Positions 5,210 to 7,263 of a stretch of DNA of 7,263 nucleotides are shown piece by piece. Source of the stretch: DAOTUB01 sp034437455. Lineage in GTDB: Bacteria; Chloroflexota; Anaerolineae; B4-G1. The DNA lies in assembly GCA_034437455.1 (NCBI GenBank), contig DAOTUB010000072.1, positions 1 through 7,263 of the forward strand, given 5' to 3'. A program made the position numbers and the translations under genes. Each line of letters opens with the position of its first letter. Position 1 is the first letter of the stretch. The notes below the pieces were generated by a model that worked only from the letters and a program-made list of their open reading frames with translations, had not been told where the DNA came from and searched no databases.

Positions 5210-7146
5210 TACAAGAGGTCCAACGTTCTGGCGCGATCTACGGCCTGGGTGCGGCTGTGTACGTTCAGCTTGCCATAGATGTTCTGCAAATGCTTTTTGG
5301 CGGTCGAGACGCTGATAATCAGGGTCTCGGCGATCTTTTTGTTCGATAGCCCCGTGGCGAGCAGCCGCAGCACCTCCAGCTCTCGCTCGCTGAGCGGCTC
5401 GACCAAAGACGCGGATGGCCGGGAGCTCTCGGCATCGAGCGCCGTCAGAAGCTTGCCCACGTACTCGACTGCCATCCCCCGCGCCGCCGCCTGGCACAGA
5501 AGTTCGTCCATCGGCGCGCCCATATCCACGAAGGAACGCACAAAGCCCTCCGGCTCGGCGAAGGTGAGGGCGCGTTCCAGGCTGATCAGCGCTTGTTCGA
5601 CATTGCCCTTTGCTTGCAGGGCCAGCGATTGCAGGAGCAAGGCCTGGATGGCGAGCCGCATGTAGCCGATAGCTTCCGCCTGCTGCACGATCCGTTCGAG
5701 CAACCGCAGCGCCTGCTCGAGCAATTCTCCCGGTCGCCAATCCGCCCGAGCGATCATCAGCCGGGCCAGCGTGAGGTACGAGAACCCTTGGAAGCAATCG
5801 AATTCGTCCTCGGCGCTCAACCCCATCCGCTCCACCCAACGGGCCGCCGCTACCACATCCCCGTGCAACAATCGTATCTGCGCCTCCGCTCGCTCCAGCG
5901 GAAAGTACCCCTGACCGGACGCATCCCGCGAGATCTGTTGGCCCTCTCGCACGGCATCGAGCGCGCCCTCCACGTCCCCGGTCGCCTGGAGCGTCCAGAC
6001 CAGGTCAAAGTAGCCGGTCAGCAGGATGTCCGTCTGACCCCATTGCCTACTCAGCCGGATGCTTTTTCTCGCGTGGTGCAACGAGGCTTCCAGGTCGTTC
6101 CATTCCCGCAGCACGTTCGCCATGCGCGTGTGCGCGTAGCTGGCGACGGACAGCGTCCGCCCACCTTGCTGGGCGGATTCCTCGGCCAGCCGCAGCGCCT
6201 CGCGGGACGTATCGGCCGCCTGGTGAAGCTGGCCCAGGGCCAACTGAAACAAGGCTCGCTCGCAGAGAATGTGTACGGTGAGATGCGGATCGTCGGCCGC
6301 CCGGCTGATGGACAGCGCCTCTTCAAAGGCCGGGCTGGCCAGTTTCACGTCGCCGCGCGCGTAGAGCAGGAGCGCGCGCATCGTGGCGGCCATGCCGCGC
6401 GTCTCCAAGTCCTCCTCGGGCAGCCGGTCCAGCGCCTTCTGAGCGAACCCTTCGGCGCGAGCAAGGTCCCCCAGCATATTCGCACGGTAGGCGCGGATGA
6501 TGGCGATGTGCCCCTCGACGTGACGCCGATCCAGAGCAGGCATGTCGAAATTGAGCGCCTTTTCGGCGTCCTGCAACAGTGGTTCGAGATCGTCCAGGCG
6601 ACCGCCATAGGCCAGCGCCCAGGCGTAGGCGACACAGAGCCAGGGTCGAGAGCACACCACCCCGTCGGGCAGCGCGTCCAACCATCCCAACACGGTCGCC
6701 AGCTCGCCCTGATGCAGCATCGCCAGCGCGTTTCCCTCGATCAAGCAAATCGCTCGTTCGACGTCCTCGCCCGCAAGAGCGTGGTGCACCGCCTCGGGAA
6801 GCAACCCCTCCCTCTCGTACCACTCGCTCGCCCGGCGGTGCAGGGGAGATACCCGATCGGGTCGGGTCTGCCACAGGCGACCGTGCAGCAATTCTGCAAA
6901 CATGGGATGATACCGATACCAGCGTCCCTCGTCATCCAGGGAAACGACAAAGAGATTGGCTCGCTCCAAATGCTTCAGCATCACGCGGCTGTCGTCCCGC
7001 CGCGTGACGGCGTCGCACAGCGGGGCCGCCATCCGCTCCAGGATCGCGGTCTCGAGCAGGAATTCCTGAACATCATCAGACTGCCGACCGAGAACCTCTT
7101 CCACTAAGTAGCCCAAGATGAAACGATGGCTGCCACCATCCGTCAT
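5209..7146 (-). CDS. LuxR-family (MalT/LAL-type) regulator lacking the N-terminal ATPase domain
   Basis: DNA-binding transcription regulator, 645 residues. Residues 6-95 (SHRFILGYLVEEVLGRQ, DVQEFLLETAIL, LERANLFVVSLDDEGRWYRYH) are the segment that in MalT-like proteins directly follows the nucleotide-binding domain. Residues about 100-560 are helical tetratricopeptide-like repeats, probably sensing a ligand or partner. Residues 581-645 are a complete LuxR helix-turn-helix (PLSERELEVLRLLATGLSNKKIAETL, then NIYGKLNVHSRTQAV). Family members are usually 850-950 residues with a Walker A ATPase at the start. Here an in-frame TAA (7150-7152) lies one codon before the ATG, and no ATPase sequence is visible in the 117 bases upstream. 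There is no good ribosome binding site at the ATG. Loss of the ATP switch could leave it constitutively active or inert. It sits upstream of the cytochrome on the same strand, so it is a plausible regulator of that gene. Confidence 0.9.
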   Translation of the reverse strand: MTDGGSHRFILGYLVEEVLGRQSDDVQEFLLETAILERMAAPLCDAVTRRDDSRVMLKHLERANLFVVSLDDEGRWYRYHPMFAELLHGRLWQTRPDRVSPLHRRASEWYEREGLLPEAVHHALAGEDVERAICLIEGNALAMLHQGELATVLGWLDALPDGVVCSRPWLCVAYAWALAYGGRLDDLEPLLQDAEKALNFDMPALDRRHVEGHIAIIRAYRANMLGDLARAEGFAQKALDRLPEEDLETRGMAATMRALLLYARGDVKLASPAFEEALSISRAADDPHLTVHILCERALFQLALGQLHQAADTSREALRLAEESAQQGGRTLSVASYAHTRMANVLREWNDLEASLHHARKSIRLSRQWGQTDILLTGYFDLVWTLQATGDVEGALDAVREGQQISRDASGQGYFPLERAEAQIRLLHGDVVAAARWVERMGLSAEDEFDCFQGFSYLTLARLMIARADWRPGELLEQALRLLERIVQQAEAIGYMRLAIQALLLQSLALQAKGNVEQALISLERALTFAEPEGFVRSFVDMGAPMDELLCQAAARGMAVEYVGKLLTALDAESSRPSASLVEPLSERELEVLRLLATGLSNKKIAETLIISVSTAKKHLQNIYGKLNVHSRTQAVDRARTLDLL

Positions 7147-7192
7147 AACTTAAGCAGCTCTGAACCTTACCAATTCAACCCGATCAACCTGG

Positions 7193-7221
7193 GCTATAAT
7201 GAGAACTTGCGCTATAGTTAA
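7193..7221 (-). promoter_or_regulatory. Possible promoter for the regulator gene
   Basis: On the minus strand TTAACT (7216-7221, 4 of 6 to the -35 consensus) and TATAGC (7193-7198, 4 of 6 to -10) are 17 bases apart, giving a leader of about 40 bases before the ATG at 7146. The match is moderate and overlaps a stronger -10 word on the other strand. Confidence 0.3.
7195..7200 (+). promoter_or_regulatory. Possible -10 box of a divergent promoter
   Basis: A perfect TATAAT lies 25 bases before an ATG at 7226 on the plus strand. No -35 of quality is present (AATTCA at 17-base spacing). It overlaps the candidate minus-strand promoter, as in a divergent control region. Confidence 0.3.
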
Positions 7222-7225
7222 GGAC

Positions 7226-7263
7226 ATGAACAACAAAACGAAACCTAGAAACCCTGACCACGT
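7226..7263 (+). CDS. Possible start of a divergent gene, cut by the window edge
   Basis: An ATG at 7226 opens 12 codons (MNNKTKPRNPDH) to the end of the window. The Asn/Lys-rich start resembles many true N-termini and a TATAAT lies upstream. However, the only purine-rich site, AAGGA at 7220-7224, is one base from the ATG, too close for normal initiation. Too short to name. Confidence 0.2.
   Translation, partial: MNNKTKPRNPDH

Noticed and set aside
5117..5839. Upstream extension of the cytochrome reading frame by about 240 codons
   Set aside because: It overlaps the regulator in another frame, has Arg/Gly/Ala-rich shadow composition, and the true start at 5116 has a ribosome binding site and lipoprotein signal.
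5593..7107. Long plus-strand open frame of 504 codons
   Set aside because: It is antisense to the regulator, which has clear family motifs, and its Arg/Gln/Pro/His-rich translation resembles no protein I know. GC-rich coding bias explains it.

Overview
The window reads as a bacterial chromosome fragment, moderately GC-rich, with every well-supported gene on the minus strand. A Chloroflexota (Anaerolineae-like) origin is my best guess. The grounds are a MalT/LAL-type LuxR regulator with the sequence style common in that phylum, and a multiheme lipoprotein whose lipobox is followed by a Cys-Pro linker. This is inference from family knowledge, not a database result.

Layout in the direction of minus-strand transcription (right to left): (1) 7153-7263, an AT-rich edge region with candidate promoter elements on both strands; (2) 7146-5209, a LuxR-family regulator that lacks the N-terminal ATPase domain usual for its family; (3) 5208-5117, a 92-base intergenic stretch with a good extended -10 promoter, a perfect palindrome at the expected transcription start and short direct repeats; (4) 5116-3026, a 696-residue lipoprotein with ten CXXCH haem sites, an internal duplication and EF-hand-like calcium loops; (5) 3025-2727, a non-coding gap with a compound inverted repeat (13-bp perfect ends) and a separate perfect 8-bp-stem hairpin; (6) 2708-107, a tightly packed ABC transporter operon (ABC-2/DrrA-type ATPase, DppB-type permease, DppC-type permease); (7) the start of another gene running off the left edge from base 41.

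The cytochrome appears intact and independently promoted, and probably acts in electron transfer outside the cytoplasmic membrane. The regulator just upstream on the same strand is a natural candidate to control it, though this is unproven. The transporter operon looks damaged in several separate ways. The ATPase lacks most of its helical subdomain, including the LSGGQ signature, and has Cys for the switch His. The DppB-type permease has a +1 frameshift and no recognisable EAA loop. The DppC-type permease stops before its last membrane segment. With the truncated regulator, the window holds several independent deletions or truncations around one healthy gene. That suggests local genome decay or, alternatively, assembly error, and it is the main point to check.
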